Source of the DNA: Bradyrhizobium sp. CCBAU 51627
Lineage (GTDB): Bacteria; Pseudomonadota; Alphaproteobacteria; Rhizobiales; Xanthobacteraceae
Direction of reading: 5' to 3'
Assembly (NCBI RefSeq): GCF_028128765.1
Contig: NZ_LBJG01000011.1
Coordinates: 55,891-119,890, forward strand
Length of the DNA stretch: 64,000 nucleotides
Below are positions 37,185 through 47,458 of this stretch, one piece after another (positions within the stretch are counted from its first letter, which is position 1; every line of letters begins with the position of its first letter). The position numbers and the translations under genes are program-made. The notes beneath the pieces are model-generated. The model did not search any database, had not been told where the DNA came from, and saw only the letters and a program-made list of their open reading frames with translations.

Positions 37185-37643
37185 GTGGCGCAAAATCCGA
37201 AAGTAGTACTGGAAGAAATCGAGAAGGTGCTTAACAGGGCGCCTGACGCCAAAGTTTTGCGCGAGATCCGCAAAACCCTCGACGAGCCTGCTTTTTTTGC
37301 CGTTTTGAGTGAATATCTGAGGGGGGTGAACGCCCCCGACACCAAGGCGCAGATCCTAAGCGCCCTCATCACGATTTCCCGGCACTGTAGCGACAAAAGT
37401 GCAGAGAGAAAAAACCAGCTTACCAATATCAGATATGGTATTGGTAGTGGAACTGCATTAGCCGCGTCCGGATTAATCGGCTTGGCCGCTGGAGCACCAA
37501 TTCTCCTGATTGCCGTCTTTGCAGGTGTCTGGATTGCTGGAATGTCGGTGTCGAAAACCGGCGCCTTAAGCGAGGAAGAACAAATCTACGCGGACATCGC
37601 CGGGCGAACTACGAAGATTCGGGAGAAGTTCGATGCTACGTGA
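37185..37643 (+). CDS. Hypothetical protein with a two-helix membrane hairpin
   Basis: A 152-residue protein, GTG start. The N-terminal 80 residues are soluble and helical; a glycine-rich hydrophobic hairpin (ALAASGLIGLAAGAPILLIA, then FAGVWIAGMSV) occupies about 88-122. A short charged tail ends REKFDAT. The last 11 nt overlap the next gene. Function unknown; the organisation of a soluble domain plus a membrane hairpin recalls pore-forming effectors, but this is only a resemblance. Confidence 0.65.
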   Translation: MAQNPKVVLEEIEKVLNRAPDAKVLREIRKTLDEPAFFAVLSEYLRGVNAPDTKAQILSALITISRHCSDKSAERKNQLTNIRYGIGSGTALAASGLIGLAAGAPILLIAVFAGVWIAGMSVSKTGALSEEEQIYADIAGRTTKIREKFDAT

Positions 37644-37902
37644 CTTTCAGTATTACTTCTGGGACGGGTCGGTTACGAGCGTCCTATCGCTCTTTGCGGC
37701 TTTCCTCAGTGTAGCAGCGGCAGCATATTCAACTCTTCTCCTCAGAAAGATGACACTCCGTAGTCACGGGCTTGAGAATGAGTTCGAGGCCGAGGTCGGC
37801 GCGTGGATGCACGACGCTCGAATTAATTACGCAAAAGAGCAGTCCGGTAATTCCGATAAGAAGTCTCGTAAGTCGCCGACTCGCCCTTCCCCGACGTCCT
37901 AA
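37633..37902 (+). CDS. Small hypothetical membrane protein
   Basis: An 89-residue protein with one membrane helix (SVTSVLSLFAAFLSVAAAAY, about residues 13-32) and a charged C-terminus. Its ATG lies inside the end of the upstream gene, so the two are probably translated together. No family recognised. Confidence 0.6.
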   Translation: MLRDFQYYFWDGSVTSVLSLFAAFLSVAAAAYSTLLLRKMTLRSHGLENEFEAEVGAWMHDARINYAKEQSGNSDKKSRKSPTRPSPTS

Positions 37903-38135
37903 TGGCGGCGGCTCGCCCCATATCGTGTTTACGGTGACAGTGCACTCAACTGAGCGCCTCGCCCGGCCAGTCGAATTCTGTGCCGTCCATTGCTGACCTA
38001 TTTGAGCGGGATGCTACCGGCCCGGCTCTCGTTGTCGCCTGAGCCGGCCCGCGATCGTTCCGCCAAACTAACTATGGGGGCATTCCGGGTCGAGCGGCTA
38101 TCCCCCTTGATGAGCTTTGCGGATCGACGCTCATT

Positions 38136-39638
38136 TCATGTGAGGTTACTGGGACAAGCTACGACGTCAGCAGAATCAAGATAAACGACCTCGCCGACCT
38201 GCACACGACGAAGATACTGCCGGTATGTGCCGCTGCTGGTCTCGTATATCTTCTCAAGCGTACCAGGCAGCTCCTCTCCATTATGGATAAAGACCTCTGC
38301 GAGGGGGCGACCGGTCATCGTTGCCGACCGCGAGAGGCCCAGAAGACCGAGCACTGTCGGCGCAAAATCGCAAATGCTCGAGGGGATTTGTGAGGCGAAG
38401 CCGCCTTTGATCAGCGGTCCGGCCAAAATGCCGACCGACGACATCTCCTTGGCATGCAGCCCGCCGTGCACTCCGAAGCCTACAGGCCCATCCGCACTCC
38501 AAGTGCGGCCGCTAAGGCCAAATGGATCGAGCCTGTCATCCGACCGAAACGAGAACAGGATGTCCGCCGATCGGGCATGGTCGGCGAACACCAAATGGCG
38601 GGCAAAGCTGCCCGGTGCAATGCCATCGACCGCCCCACCCGCGGTGAACACCGGCCCACACCAGGGCCTTTCGATCATCGCCCCGACCGCGCGGCGGATA
38701 ACGTGTTCCGATGGCTCGGTGAGGTAAATTGCTCCGACCTGCCCAGGTATGACGATGGCATCGATCCCGGCCGCCGGTGTCGGGCCGCAGCACAGCCCCG
38801 CAGCCTCAAGCGTCTCGAATAGATCGGCCTGCGCATGCACCGTCACGTGTCCATGATCGGAGGCGGCGATCAGGTGCACGCCTTGGTACAAGCCCTCAGC
38901 CTCCCACCAATCGAGTACGCGGCCAAACTGCCGATCGACAAAGCTGATTGCTTCAAGCGTCTTTGGCGCGCCGGTCCCACAATCGTGCGAGGAGATATCG
39001 GGCTCGCCGAAGGAGAGGATTGCGACGTCGGGCCGAAGCCGAGGCCAGATGACGTCGAGAAATGCTGAAGTCAGAAAGGCTTGAGAGGCAAGGTCTGGGG
39101 TGCCCCTGGGCGGGGGCGCCGGCGTCGGCCCCAGCAGAGTCTCCACATCTCTGAGCATCTCGGCCGAGGTCGCGATGCAAGGGAAGTGACCGGAGAGCGT
39201 CACTTGGCCGAATTTTCGAGCCTTATGGTTCAGCAGGCGCGTTGCCCCCGCCGAGTTGGAAGCCAGGACCGCGAAGGTCCTGCCGTTCGCCGCTAGGATC
39301 TCGCCAAGTGACGGCACACCTAGTAGATGGCCGCAGCTCGCGGCATCAAGATCCTCGATCATGCGCGCGTCACTCGTGTCGACGGAGCGCGGAATCGACG
39401 ACTGGCGGTCGAGATATGAGTTTCCAACGATGCCGTGGCGATCCGGCGTCGCGCCCGTGACGAGGCTCGTGAGCGCTATTCGTGTTTCGCTGGGATAGAC
39501 GGTGCGCTGCCGGGCCAGCACCGCACCGCGGCGCTGAAGCCTGACCAGATTCGGCGTTAGTGACGGCTTGACGAGATCGGGTCGAAGCCCGTCGAACAGC
39601 ACGATGAGAACCCGATTGCGGTGCGGTCCTTCGAACAT
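38136..39638 (-). CDS. Alkaline-phosphatase-superfamily phosphodiesterase (NPP-like)
   Basis: A 500-residue metal-dependent hydrolase. Metal and nucleophile sites are visible: LFDGLRPD (first Asp), YPSETRIALTSLVTG (probable nucleophile Thr), GEPDISSHDCG (Asp/His), ASDHGH and FGVHGG. These fit type I phosphodiesterase/nucleotide pyrophosphatases. Phosphonoacetate hydrolase belongs to the same superfamily, so a phosphonate substrate is possible, but nothing in the sequence proves it. No signal peptide is visible, so it is likely cytoplasmic. Confidence 0.85.
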   Translation of the reverse strand: MFEGPHRNRVLIVLFDGLRPDLVKPSLTPNLVRLQRRGAVLARQRTVYPSETRIALTSLVTGATPDRHGIVGNSYLDRQSSIPRSVDTSDARMIEDLDAASCGHLLGVPSLGEILAANGRTFAVLASNSAGATRLLNHKARKFGQVTLSGHFPCIATSAEMLRDVETLLGPTPAPPPRGTPDLASQAFLTSAFLDVIWPRLRPDVAILSFGEPDISSHDCGTGAPKTLEAISFVDRQFGRVLDWWEAEGLYQGVHLIAASDHGHVTVHAQADLFETLEAAGLCCGPTPAAGIDAIVIPGQVGAIYLTEPSEHVIRRAVGAMIERPWCGPVFTAGGAVDGIAPGSFARHLVFADHARSADILFSFRSDDRLDPFGLSGRTWSADGPVGFGVHGGLHAKEMSSVGILAGPLIKGGFASQIPSSICDFAPTVLGLLGLSRSATMTGRPLAEVFIHNGEELPGTLEKIYETSSGTYRQYLRRVQVGEVVYLDSADVVACPSNLT

Positions 39639-40626
39639 GATCGTAAAGCTTTCGTCTAGTGGGAGGTAGCGGATCGGGACCGCCCAGGACTTGGCTGACT
39701 CGCCAGCGCCATCGACTTGGAGCCGACGCTGATTGCTAGCGCTAGCGCAATGCGGGTACGGAGCTCCCGACTATGCTGACCAACGCCCGGCCAGCGTGTC
39801 GACCGGTCCCGAGCCGGGATTAGCGGCTCGCGAGCGCCAGCAGCTCTCCTCAGCCGTAGGCTGGGCCGAGTTGGATTGGACACCGGCTGCACTGTCAGCA
39901 ATTTGGTCTGAGCAGGTCGCCTGATGCACATCTCCGGGCGCAGCGCAAAGCCTCTGAATTCATCGCAAGCCCCGAGGACCGCCGAGCCCCGGCGGGACGT
40001 TAGGCAGGACATCGAACAAGCCGAGGTAACCTTGGCCTCGCAAGCAGCATTGGCAAATGCCGCGTCCAACCGAACCTGCTCGCCGCCGTAGCCGATCCTG
40101 ATCAGGTCGCCATCGCGATTGAGCCAGGAATCGTCTCCGATGTGGGTTGTTTCGCGTGGCGGCTTGAGTCCAGCGATGCATCTCGTGTGCTTGGGAGGAA
40201 TTCCGCAGCTGTGGAGCTTGCAGACACCGGTCGGCCTGTTGAAATTGATATGCCCGACTAACGGTGATCGCATCGACGCCCGGTGGGCGCCGCTGGGCCG
40301 CACGATTTGCGGGCTTTGGTCTCGAAGGGAAGGAGCCGTTGAGCCATTCTGCCAATGGTGACAAGTTTGAAAGCCTGCAAGTCGTCAAAGGACACTTGAG
40401 GATTTCTACGCGCCCTCAAACGAGCTAACCACTTTGGTTATCGTTTTTTGAAATGAAATGATCAAATAATACGATGCTAGTTGCTATCTCTTCTTATCTA
40501 TCTTTGCAGTCGCGCCATGAAGCGCAACGTTCAATTTTCAGCCAGTCTTGCGTTCGATCCCGTCGCATCGGCACTGGCAAGCATGTTGGCGTTTGGTCGC
40601 CTTTTGGCATCAATGATGCGCACGCA
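39639..40626. other. 1-kb gap with two overlapping doubtful frames
   Basis: On the minus strand two frames (39656-40303 and 39960-40388) overlap. The first carries HIGDDSWLNRDGDLIRIGYG, which looks protein-like, then becomes Arg/Ser-rich, so a decayed gene is possible. I cannot name it. Confidence 0.35.
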
Positions 40627-42045
40627 TCAGTGAGCGCGGCTTGTCAAGTGGCGGAACCGCAGGACGAGGAGCGCCGCATAGATGGTCGTTCCGATCGACA
40701 AGCCAATCCATATACCAATGGCGCCCAGACCGACCTTCAGACCGAGCCAATAGCTGAGGGAAAAACCGATCAGCCACCAAGCAATGGCCGCAAACAGAAG
40801 CGGCACCCGCGTGTCCTTCAGTCCGCGCAGGCCGCCTGCCGCAATGCACTGGGCGGCGTCAGCGATAGAGAGGGTTACGCCGACGATGAGGAGCTTTGCA
40901 GCAAGCCCGATCGTTTCCTCGGAATCGCGGGCCGATCTGCCCAGGAACATCTCGACGATCTCAAAACGCCCGGCGATCAGCGCGAGGGCTAGCATTGCAG
41001 CTATGACAATACCGATCAGCATCGCGGCCAGATTTGCCCGCTTGACGCCTGCGCAGTCGTGGCGGCCGGCTGCATGGCCAACGCGCACGGCTGCGGCCGT
41101 GCCGACGCCGAGATAAATCATGAACAGGATCGCGGCGATCTGAACAACGATCTGATGAGCGACTAGTGCACTGGTGCTGATCAAGCCCGCCAGCAGCGAC
41201 GTGGCCCAAAATAGTCCCGACTCAATCAATGACGCGATGGAGATCGGCGTTCCAATTGCGATGAGCTGCCGCATTGCGCGCCAATCGAAACGCCAGAGTT
41301 GCGCAAGCACATGGTAGTCACGGAACGGCTGGCGCAGCGCAGCGAACCACAAACCGGCCAAAAACATGCCGCAGTTCACCAGCGTGGTCGCAAGCCCTGC
41401 CCCGAACAGCTCCAGCCGGGGCAGCCCAAGCTTTCCATAGGTCAGCATATAGACCAGCAAGGCATTGAGGGGGATGGCTGATAGCGTAATCCAGAAGACA
41501 GGCTGCGGCCGATGGACCGCCCCCATGAAACTGCGGATAGCCAAAAACGCCAGTGCCGGAGCCGCGCTGAAGCCTAATCCGAAGAGGTATTCCTGGGCGA
41601 GCCGCGCCACATCTGGGGCCTGGCCTAACGCACGCAGTATTTGCTCTGCTCGCAGCGCCACAGCAATGATCGGGAACGACAGGACCAGGGCCGTCCATAA
41701 GCCCATGCGCAGCGTACGCCGTACCGCGGCTAGATTATTCGCCCCAAACGCCTGCGCTGCCAAAGGCGCGATGGCACTTAGTAAGCCCACGCCGAAGGTG
41801 ACGCTGATGATATAGAACCGGCCTGCCAGCGCTGCCGCGGCGAGAGCCTCAGTGCTGATGCGCCCGATGAAGGCAAGATCGGTCGTCATCATTGCGATCT
41901 GCCCAACCTGCGTCAGCACCATTGGCCACGCGAGTTTCGCGGTTTCGCTGAGCTCGACAGCGAAACGATGGATGGCCGTCCGTGCATTCACTTCTGGTCG
42001 CGAGATTAATAGCGGCCTTGTCTTGGTTATCTTGTCCATAATCAT
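40627..42045 (-). CDS. MATE-family multidrug/metabolite exporter
   Basis: A 472-residue protein with 12 predicted helices in two MatE halves (about 35-195 and 260-420). Conserved stretches include AMMTTDLAFIGRISTEALAA and ALVAHQIVVQIAAILFMIY in the second half. MATE proteins use Na+ or H+ gradients to expel cationic compounds. A decayed paralogue lies at 16697-17348. No neighbouring regulator is evident. Confidence 0.92.
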   Translation of the reverse strand: MIMDKITKTRPLLISRPEVNARTAIHRFAVELSETAKLAWPMVLTQVGQIAMMTTDLAFIGRISTEALAAAALAGRFYIISVTFGVGLLSAIAPLAAQAFGANNLAAVRRTLRMGLWTALVLSFPIIAVALRAEQILRALGQAPDVARLAQEYLFGLGFSAAPALAFLAIRSFMGAVHRPQPVFWITLSAIPLNALLVYMLTYGKLGLPRLELFGAGLATTLVNCGMFLAGLWFAALRQPFRDYHVLAQLWRFDWRAMRQLIAIGTPISIASLIESGLFWATSLLAGLISTSALVAHQIVVQIAAILFMIYLGVGTAAAVRVGHAAGRHDCAGVKRANLAAMLIGIVIAAMLALALIAGRFEIVEMFLGRSARDSEETIGLAAKLLIVGVTLSIADAAQCIAAGGLRGLKDTRVPLLFAAIAWWLIGFSLSYWLGLKVGLGAIGIWIGLSIGTTIYAALLVLRFRHLTSRAH

Positions 42046-43675
42046 GCCGCCGTTTGCGTCGGCGAACGACGTGCCGCCTCATTCACGGGTCGCTTTCTGA
42101 CCGGAATTCGCGGTCAGCCCGCATGCGGGCTCACAGGCAGCCTTGTGCGGCCGCACGTTTGGACGCGAAAACGGATCGCGGCTTGGACGCTGGGTTTCGA
42201 CCATCGCGGCCTCGATTTTTGCAGATGCCGCCGCAGACTTGGCCAATCGCCGCAATCGCGCAACGGTGACGGCGTGCATCGGGCTCGAGCGAGGTCGATC
42301 ACAGAGGTAAAGTCATACGCGAGCCACTGCGTTGATGCGAAGATTGGAGGACGCGAACTCGGACCCGATCCACGCCATGAACTGAGAGCCATCATCGCGT
42401 AAGCCATACCTGCACTCCTGAGCAATCGACGAGATTCTCCCCTTCAAAGCACATGCCAACTGCGACAGCTTGATTATAGATGCTTGCTCGTCCAAGCGGA
42501 CGCCTGCGGATCGACAGCATGTCGCGAATAGGACAATCGGCATTGCACGCTCCAGCCCCTGAAGGCGGCGATGCGACCACACGATGAGTGGCGATTTCAT
42601 CGGTGATGAAGATCTGGGATTATGAAGATCTTGCGGGATGATTCGTCACGAGCTCTGTACACTCTCGCCTGATCGCGACTGAATCACGGACATCGATATG
42701 TAGTCACATATCAAGAGCAGCGCAGCCTCGATCCCAGTGTCGGCGCATTGCAAAATGAAGTGGTCTCGGCATTGGGTCAGAAGGCAGGAAGCCATGGACG
42801 TCAATGGTGACTTTCCGTCCCGTGGTCTTGCGCAAATTTGTCCAGTTCGTCCACAGCGGACACATTCCGCTCGGCGGCTGCAGCCCTTTCTTCCATCTGT
42901 TTTGGTGAGGGCATGCGCCAGCTTGCAGGTCGATCGCGCGAGAACATAACAGGGACAGCTAGTCGACTCCCGATCGGCAGTTTTGTGGGCGGCGAGCGGC
43001 ACAGTGCGATCCGAGCTGCGAGGGCACATGAAAGTGGCGAATCCGAAGGCTGCATATGGACTACAATAATTTGCCCCCTTTGTTCGCCTCACCCGGCAAG
43101 GTTTCCGTTTGAAAAGCGATGATGTGCGCTAGCCGGTCTTGGGTAGCGCCGGTATTGTTGTGTTTTCATTGAATTTTTGCGCGCGCAAGTGAGCTTTCAG
43201 CTGTCCATACTGAAGATAATAGCCGGGCAACCGGGCGGCCGAGCCAGGCTTGAACTCGTCAAACAGCACTTGGCCATTTTTTAAACCAGCGGCCCCGAGT
43301 GGCAGGAGCGCATGAAGCGCATCGCGAGCCGCGGGCCGCGGGCCGAACCTCGATATCTTCGGACAAAAGCTCATCGACCGGGAAGTGGGATACTGGACCA
43401 TCACTGAGGAGGGACGGAATTTCCTTGACGCCCTCGAGAAGCTAGATCGATGTGTGACGCAAAGCCGGCCCGCGGCACAGGCCGAGGAGCCAGCTGGCGA
43501 TGAGCGACCGCCATTGCTGGCTGCGCCGCCACGACCAATCGCCCGCAGGAACCGTCCTCGGCGAAAACGATTGTGGACGCGTGAGGGGCGCTCAGCGTGA
43601 GATGTACCTATCGCGCGCACGTCCTTACAGGCACCCCTTCGATGAGACCGCGCACGTTCAGTTTGGAGATATGCA
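42046..43675. other. 1.6-kb region with gene debris, no clear gene
   Basis: No complete gene is visible. A plus-strand frame around 43360-43600 reads KLIDREVGYWTITEEGRNFL and resembles the winged-helix end of a DNA-binding protein, but it lacks a start and may be a relic. A minus frame at 43129-43310 containing GYYLQYGQLKAHLRAQ is also open; I cannot assign it. The last ~60 bp should hold the cspA promoter. Confidence 0.4.
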
Positions 43676-43882
43676 ATGGCAATGGGGACTGTGAAGTGGT
43701 TCAACGCGGCCAAGGGTTACGGCTTCATCCAGCCGGAAGACGGAGGAACTGACGTTTTCGTCCACGTCAGCGCGGTTGAGAAGGCCGGCTACACCAATCT
43801 CGCGGAAGGCCTTCGGGTCAGCTATGAGCTGATGGCAGATCGTTCGGGCAAGATGAGCGCCGAAAATCTGCGCATCAGCTGA
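43676..43882 (+). CDS. cspA: Cold-shock domain protein, copy 2
   Basis: A 68-residue cold-shock domain with RNP1 KGYGFIQPE and RNP2 VFVHVSAV. The ATG is preceded by GGAG at about 8 nt. It is very similar to the protein encoded on the opposite strand at 21946-22152. Confidence 0.94.
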   Translation: MAMGTVKWFNAAKGYGFIQPEDGGTDVFVHVSAVEKAGYTNLAEGLRVSYELMADRSGKMSAENLRIS

Positions 43883-44520
43883 TCGACTTGCCCAGCGGAA
43901 CCTGCCGGGTTCTTTAGCGTTCTGAAATCGCCTCTGGCTTGCGCAGGAAGCATCGACACGGCTTCAGCACATCCCCCGGTGCCCCTGCGGGCGGTTTCCT
44001 GTCCGACGGACGACCAGCGCTGTCATCCGCATCTGAGCGCCGTGCAAGGCGCGTATCGGGATCGCATTCTCAAATAGACATTCCAGCGAGGGAACGGGAC
44101 AAATCTCTCGGCTGCTTCAACGCGTTCAAACAAACGCGATGCCGAGCCGCTTGCGGTCGACTCCGCTGGGCCATGCGCCAGCACGCGGTGACAGGAAATG
44201 AGCCGGTCCACCTCAGTGTCCTCAATTTGTGTCTTGAGGATCCTGATCTCGGCCTTCGGACTGGAGAGAGCACAGCAATCGGGCGATCCCCGCTCGAGCC
44301 GCGGACCGGGTGGATTGCCGCCCCAATAAATAACCCCTTGAGTTCAGTTCGAGGCCCCCTGGTCCGTTTTCAATCAACATTCAACAGTTGCGGCCTGCAA
44401 TCCATAAACTGGCGCACTCGATCTCCCAAGTGCCTTCGGTGTCTCGCCGTTCAGATTGAAGCCTTTATCTGCGCAAAAGGACCGGGCGTGCCCCCTCTGA
44501 CCAAGAGTTGCCATACATGT
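43883..44520. other. Gap downstream of cspA copy 2
   Basis: About 640 bp. A 212-codon plus-strand frame (43939-44577) is open but has no motif and looks like a GC-driven chance frame. No other gene seen. Confidence 0.35.
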
Positions 44521-44554
44521 AGGAGGCCCTCGGCGGGCATGCCGAAGGCCTCCT
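44521..44554 (-). terminator. Strong hairpin downstream of the porin gene
   Basis: AGGAGGCCCTCGGC (44521-44534) pairs with GCCGAAGGCCTCCT (44541-44554), 13 of 14 positions, around a 6-nt loop. It lies about 65 bp after the porin stop. No T-run follows on the minus strand, so it may be a Rho-assisted or mRNA-stabilising hairpin rather than a classical terminator. Confidence 0.55.
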
Positions 44555-44618
44555 TGGAGGTTAATGTGGATCCATAGAGCCGTTTCTTTTCTCCTTATCG
44601 CTGGTGTTTGGCAGAGAC

Positions 44619-46187
44619 TCACCAGTTGCGCTGAGCTCGGAGCAGCAGTGTCAGCGTGCTCTGATCCTTTAGCTCGTACGTCGCAGCTGGTTTGGCGACA
44701 GCCGAAAGCAGCGGTAATGTTACCGTGCTTCCGCTCGCGTATTTTTGGTCGAGCATGGTGTAGGCGAGGTCGGCCGTAAAGGTCAGATTCCTGATCGGGG
44801 TCCAGCGCGTGACGAGGCCAACAGCCCCGTAATTGAAGTCGGGATTACAGCCAGCCATGCCGCTCGAAAGCGCAAGTCCCGCAACGAACGCACCGCAGAT
44901 ATAGCCCTTGGCGGTGCTTCCATGCCGAACGGCTGCCCACGCGCCATAAACGGCCGTATTCCACTGTGGATCCCAATTGTGGGTGTAGCCACCACGAAAG
45001 CCGTAGGTCGTGGTCAACTCCTGACCGGCGCCCGCAACGAACACGGAGTCGGACAGACCGGCCAGGCCGACGCTCTGGTAGCCGCTAGCCAGGCCCGTAC
45101 CGCCATACATCGCGTACGTGGTCGACATCAGGTCATTGAAGTTGTAGCGGGTCGCACCATTCGTATAGGCGGCGGACAAGTTGATTGTGTCACCTATCCC
45201 TGTCGGGATGTTTTTGAGTGATAAGGCCAACTGAGCAGCCCAGCCCCATTTGTCGCCTGGATGGCCGGTGGTTTCGTCAACGCCGTAATAGGCCGCATGG
45301 TTATCATGCGCAGCAAGCGACGCCTGAAAGAGGCCCCAGGCCTGATCGATGCGGGCCATCGCGATAAGGTCAGGAGATCGCGACGCGCCGATGTCGTTGG
45401 CGCCGTACGCCCCCGTCGCGAGGCCGGCAGCCGTGGCGCCGCTCACGTTCCAGATATTGGTTGTATCATAAACGACTTGATCCTGGGCCGAGAGCGACGC
45501 TGTGATGCCTTGGCCGAAATCGGCGGTATAGGTCAACTGGTTCACGCCAGTGACCCAGCCGCCGCCACCGGGTAGATCGTCATATTCGTTCGCCGGATAG
45601 TTGGTCCAAGGCGCGGAGAACTGCGAGACCGCCTTTCCCACGGTAAAGCCGGCGAACTGGATAAACGCGGAGTAGACGCCGAGCGATCCCTGTGCGATCG
45701 CTCCACTGCCCTGTCCTCCGGACACAGCTGCGTTATAGGTGGTTGCGCCTGCGACCTCGCCTGACCCGGCCCCGGTATAGCCACCCGAGGTCCAGCTGAA
45801 CACGCCTTGGAAGAAGGTGCGAACCGCTCCGTACTCGGTCGCAGTCCGCGTGTCGATGCTCAAGCTCTCCCGCGACCGCCAGGTGTAGGAATTGCTCAGG
45901 CGATTTCGAGCTCCCGCAACACCATTAGCAGCGGGGTCAAAGTCACTGTTGCTGTTCAACACCAAGTCAGCCCGCAGATAACCACCCAGCTTCATGCACG
46001 TGTCCGTGCCCGGAATGTAGTAGAAGCCGGCGCCATAGAGCGCGCAAACCCTCACGTACTCGATCGCTTTGGACTTGGCGGGAAGATCGGCTGCTTGTGC
46101 AGCTTCCAACGCGAATAAGCTTGCCGCTGACGTCAGTACAAGTCGTTTGATCGTTCGATGTGGAGAGCTCAAATTTGAGAATGTCAT
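44619..46187 (-). CDS. Outer-membrane porin (alphaproteobacterial Porin_2 type)
   Basis: A 522-residue outer-membrane protein. The start at MTFSNLSS has AGAGGA upstream and is followed by a signal peptide (VLTSAASLFALEAAQA-ADL). The mature N-terminus has the family hallmark YVRVCALYGAGFYYIPGTDT and C-MKLGGYLRADL. Alternating beta strands continue to a C-terminal LLLRAQRNW, ending in an aromatic residue as beta-barrel assembly requires. Two Cys pairs (near the N-terminus and around ICGAF...GCNPDF) are typical of rhizobial members. It forms a general diffusion channel. Confidence 0.93.
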   Translation of the reverse strand: MTFSNLSSPHRTIKRLVLTSAASLFALEAAQAADLPAKSKAIEYVRVCALYGAGFYYIPGTDTCMKLGGYLRADLVLNSNSDFDPAANGVAGARNRLSNSYTWRSRESLSIDTRTATEYGAVRTFFQGVFSWTSGGYTGAGSGEVAGATTYNAAVSGGQGSGAIAQGSLGVYSAFIQFAGFTVGKAVSQFSAPWTNYPANEYDDLPGGGGWVTGVNQLTYTADFGQGITASLSAQDQVVYDTTNIWNVSGATAAGLATGAYGANDIGASRSPDLIAMARIDQAWGLFQASLAAHDNHAAYYGVDETTGHPGDKWGWAAQLALSLKNIPTGIGDTINLSAAYTNGATRYNFNDLMSTTYAMYGGTGLASGYQSVGLAGLSDSVFVAGAGQELTTTYGFRGGYTHNWDPQWNTAVYGAWAAVRHGSTAKGYICGAFVAGLALSSGMAGCNPDFNYGAVGLVTRWTPIRNLTFTADLAYTMLDQKYASGSTVTLPLLSAVAKPAATYELKDQSTLTLLLRAQRNW

Positions 46188-47458
46188 TGCCCTATCCTCT
46201 TGGTCAGAACTTGTGCGGGCGAGGCTGTATCGTTGGGACGCAAACATTCGGTGACAGACATCAAATCGTGCGATGAGGCGTTCTGATTTGATGATGGAAT
46301 TCTAAGAAAACGCGATCGGCTCAAGAAACAGGCGCAATATTGATCGCGGGTCGACGCCCAAAGTGACCCAAGAAAATCCGTTGAGAGCTTGACGGAGCTT
46401 TCTGGCTCCTCGTTTTGCGTTCGTGATGCAGCACCTCAGCGGATAGAATGTGGGCACAATGCATCTGCAGCTAAAATCTCAGCCACTTTTGTCGCGTTTG
46501 CGCGCCTATAGCGCCGAGATGGCTCGATCAGAGCTAAGCTGCGTTAGGCCGACACTTGATGTGGGTCTATGGAGTTGACATGGTGCTTTATTATTGCCGG
46601 CCGCGCTGAATGCCAAAGGAACGACCTTGAAGCCGAGCCGATCGTCGATCAGGTCACACAGAGTGAGCGCCGCAGGTGGGCGGTCACCGGAAATCGGCTC
46701 ATTAAAAATCAGCCGGAAAGTGCGCAAAGTTCGACTCTTTTTCCCAGCCGACTTCCGGCCAGTAATGAGCTTGAGACAGGCAGTCCACGATCAAATCGCC
46801 AAACGCGACCTTTTCGTCGTTGAGTAGTCAGGTCTTAAGTACGGCGTAGACTCAGTCAAACATGCACGCGCGAGACTCGATATAAATTCACGCCCACGAG
46901 CACCGATCGTAAGTCGCGCTACAAGCCTAGCGTCCCGGCTCGGGTCAACTTCCCGATCCCGCGACCAGCGCGATCCGTATCCTCTCTCGTGTTCCGAGCA
47001 GAGAGAGAGAAGCGCCGCCATTGACCCGTCAGCCGCAGATTCAAGATCAGGAATTCAAAGTGATGCTCGCGCGGAGCGACCCATCGTCAGGTGCCGATAT
47101 TTATTCTTGAGCTCATCATCAAGCCCGCATGCAGCAGACAGAAGATTATGGCCTGCTCTGAAGTTTCGTCTTCACGACCAAGAGCGCGCGGTGTACGTCA
47201 CCGCATGATTAGCTCATGCAGCCGATCGGTGATATCGCCACACTCGCGGACGTTGGCACACAGCTTGATGTATCGACTAGCAACAGCTCAAATGCCCAGC
47301 TGGTCCATCAACCCAGCCGCTGGGGCCTCGCTGCGGATGTCGGCTCCGGGGAACGAGGTGCCCTTCCCTATTCGAATGCGGCGGCTGCGGAATCGGCGCA
47401 GCTAGTCGAGAGGCAGGATGTCGCGGGCTGACGGATCGACAGCAGGGTTCTGGAGGAC
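46188..47458. other. 1.3-kb gap between porin and peptide transporter operon
   Basis: Should hold the porin promoter in its first ~200 bp. Frames up to 104 codons are open; a minus-strand piece with FRLIFNEPISGDRPPAALTL looks protein-like but is short and unassigned. Otherwise nothing recognised. Confidence 0.35.

Noticed and set aside
39656..40303. 215-codon minus frame upstream of the phosphodiesterase
   Set aside because: Its first half looks protein-like but the second half does not; not reliable enough to call a gene.
44023..44211. PCHR-like string (ISCHRVLAHG) suggesting a methylguanine methyltransferase
   Set aside because: Only a short chance resemblance with no supporting domain.
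43939..44577. 212-codon plus-strand frame downstream of cspA
   Set aside because: No motif, Cys/Arg/Ser-rich, and it runs through the porin terminator hairpin.
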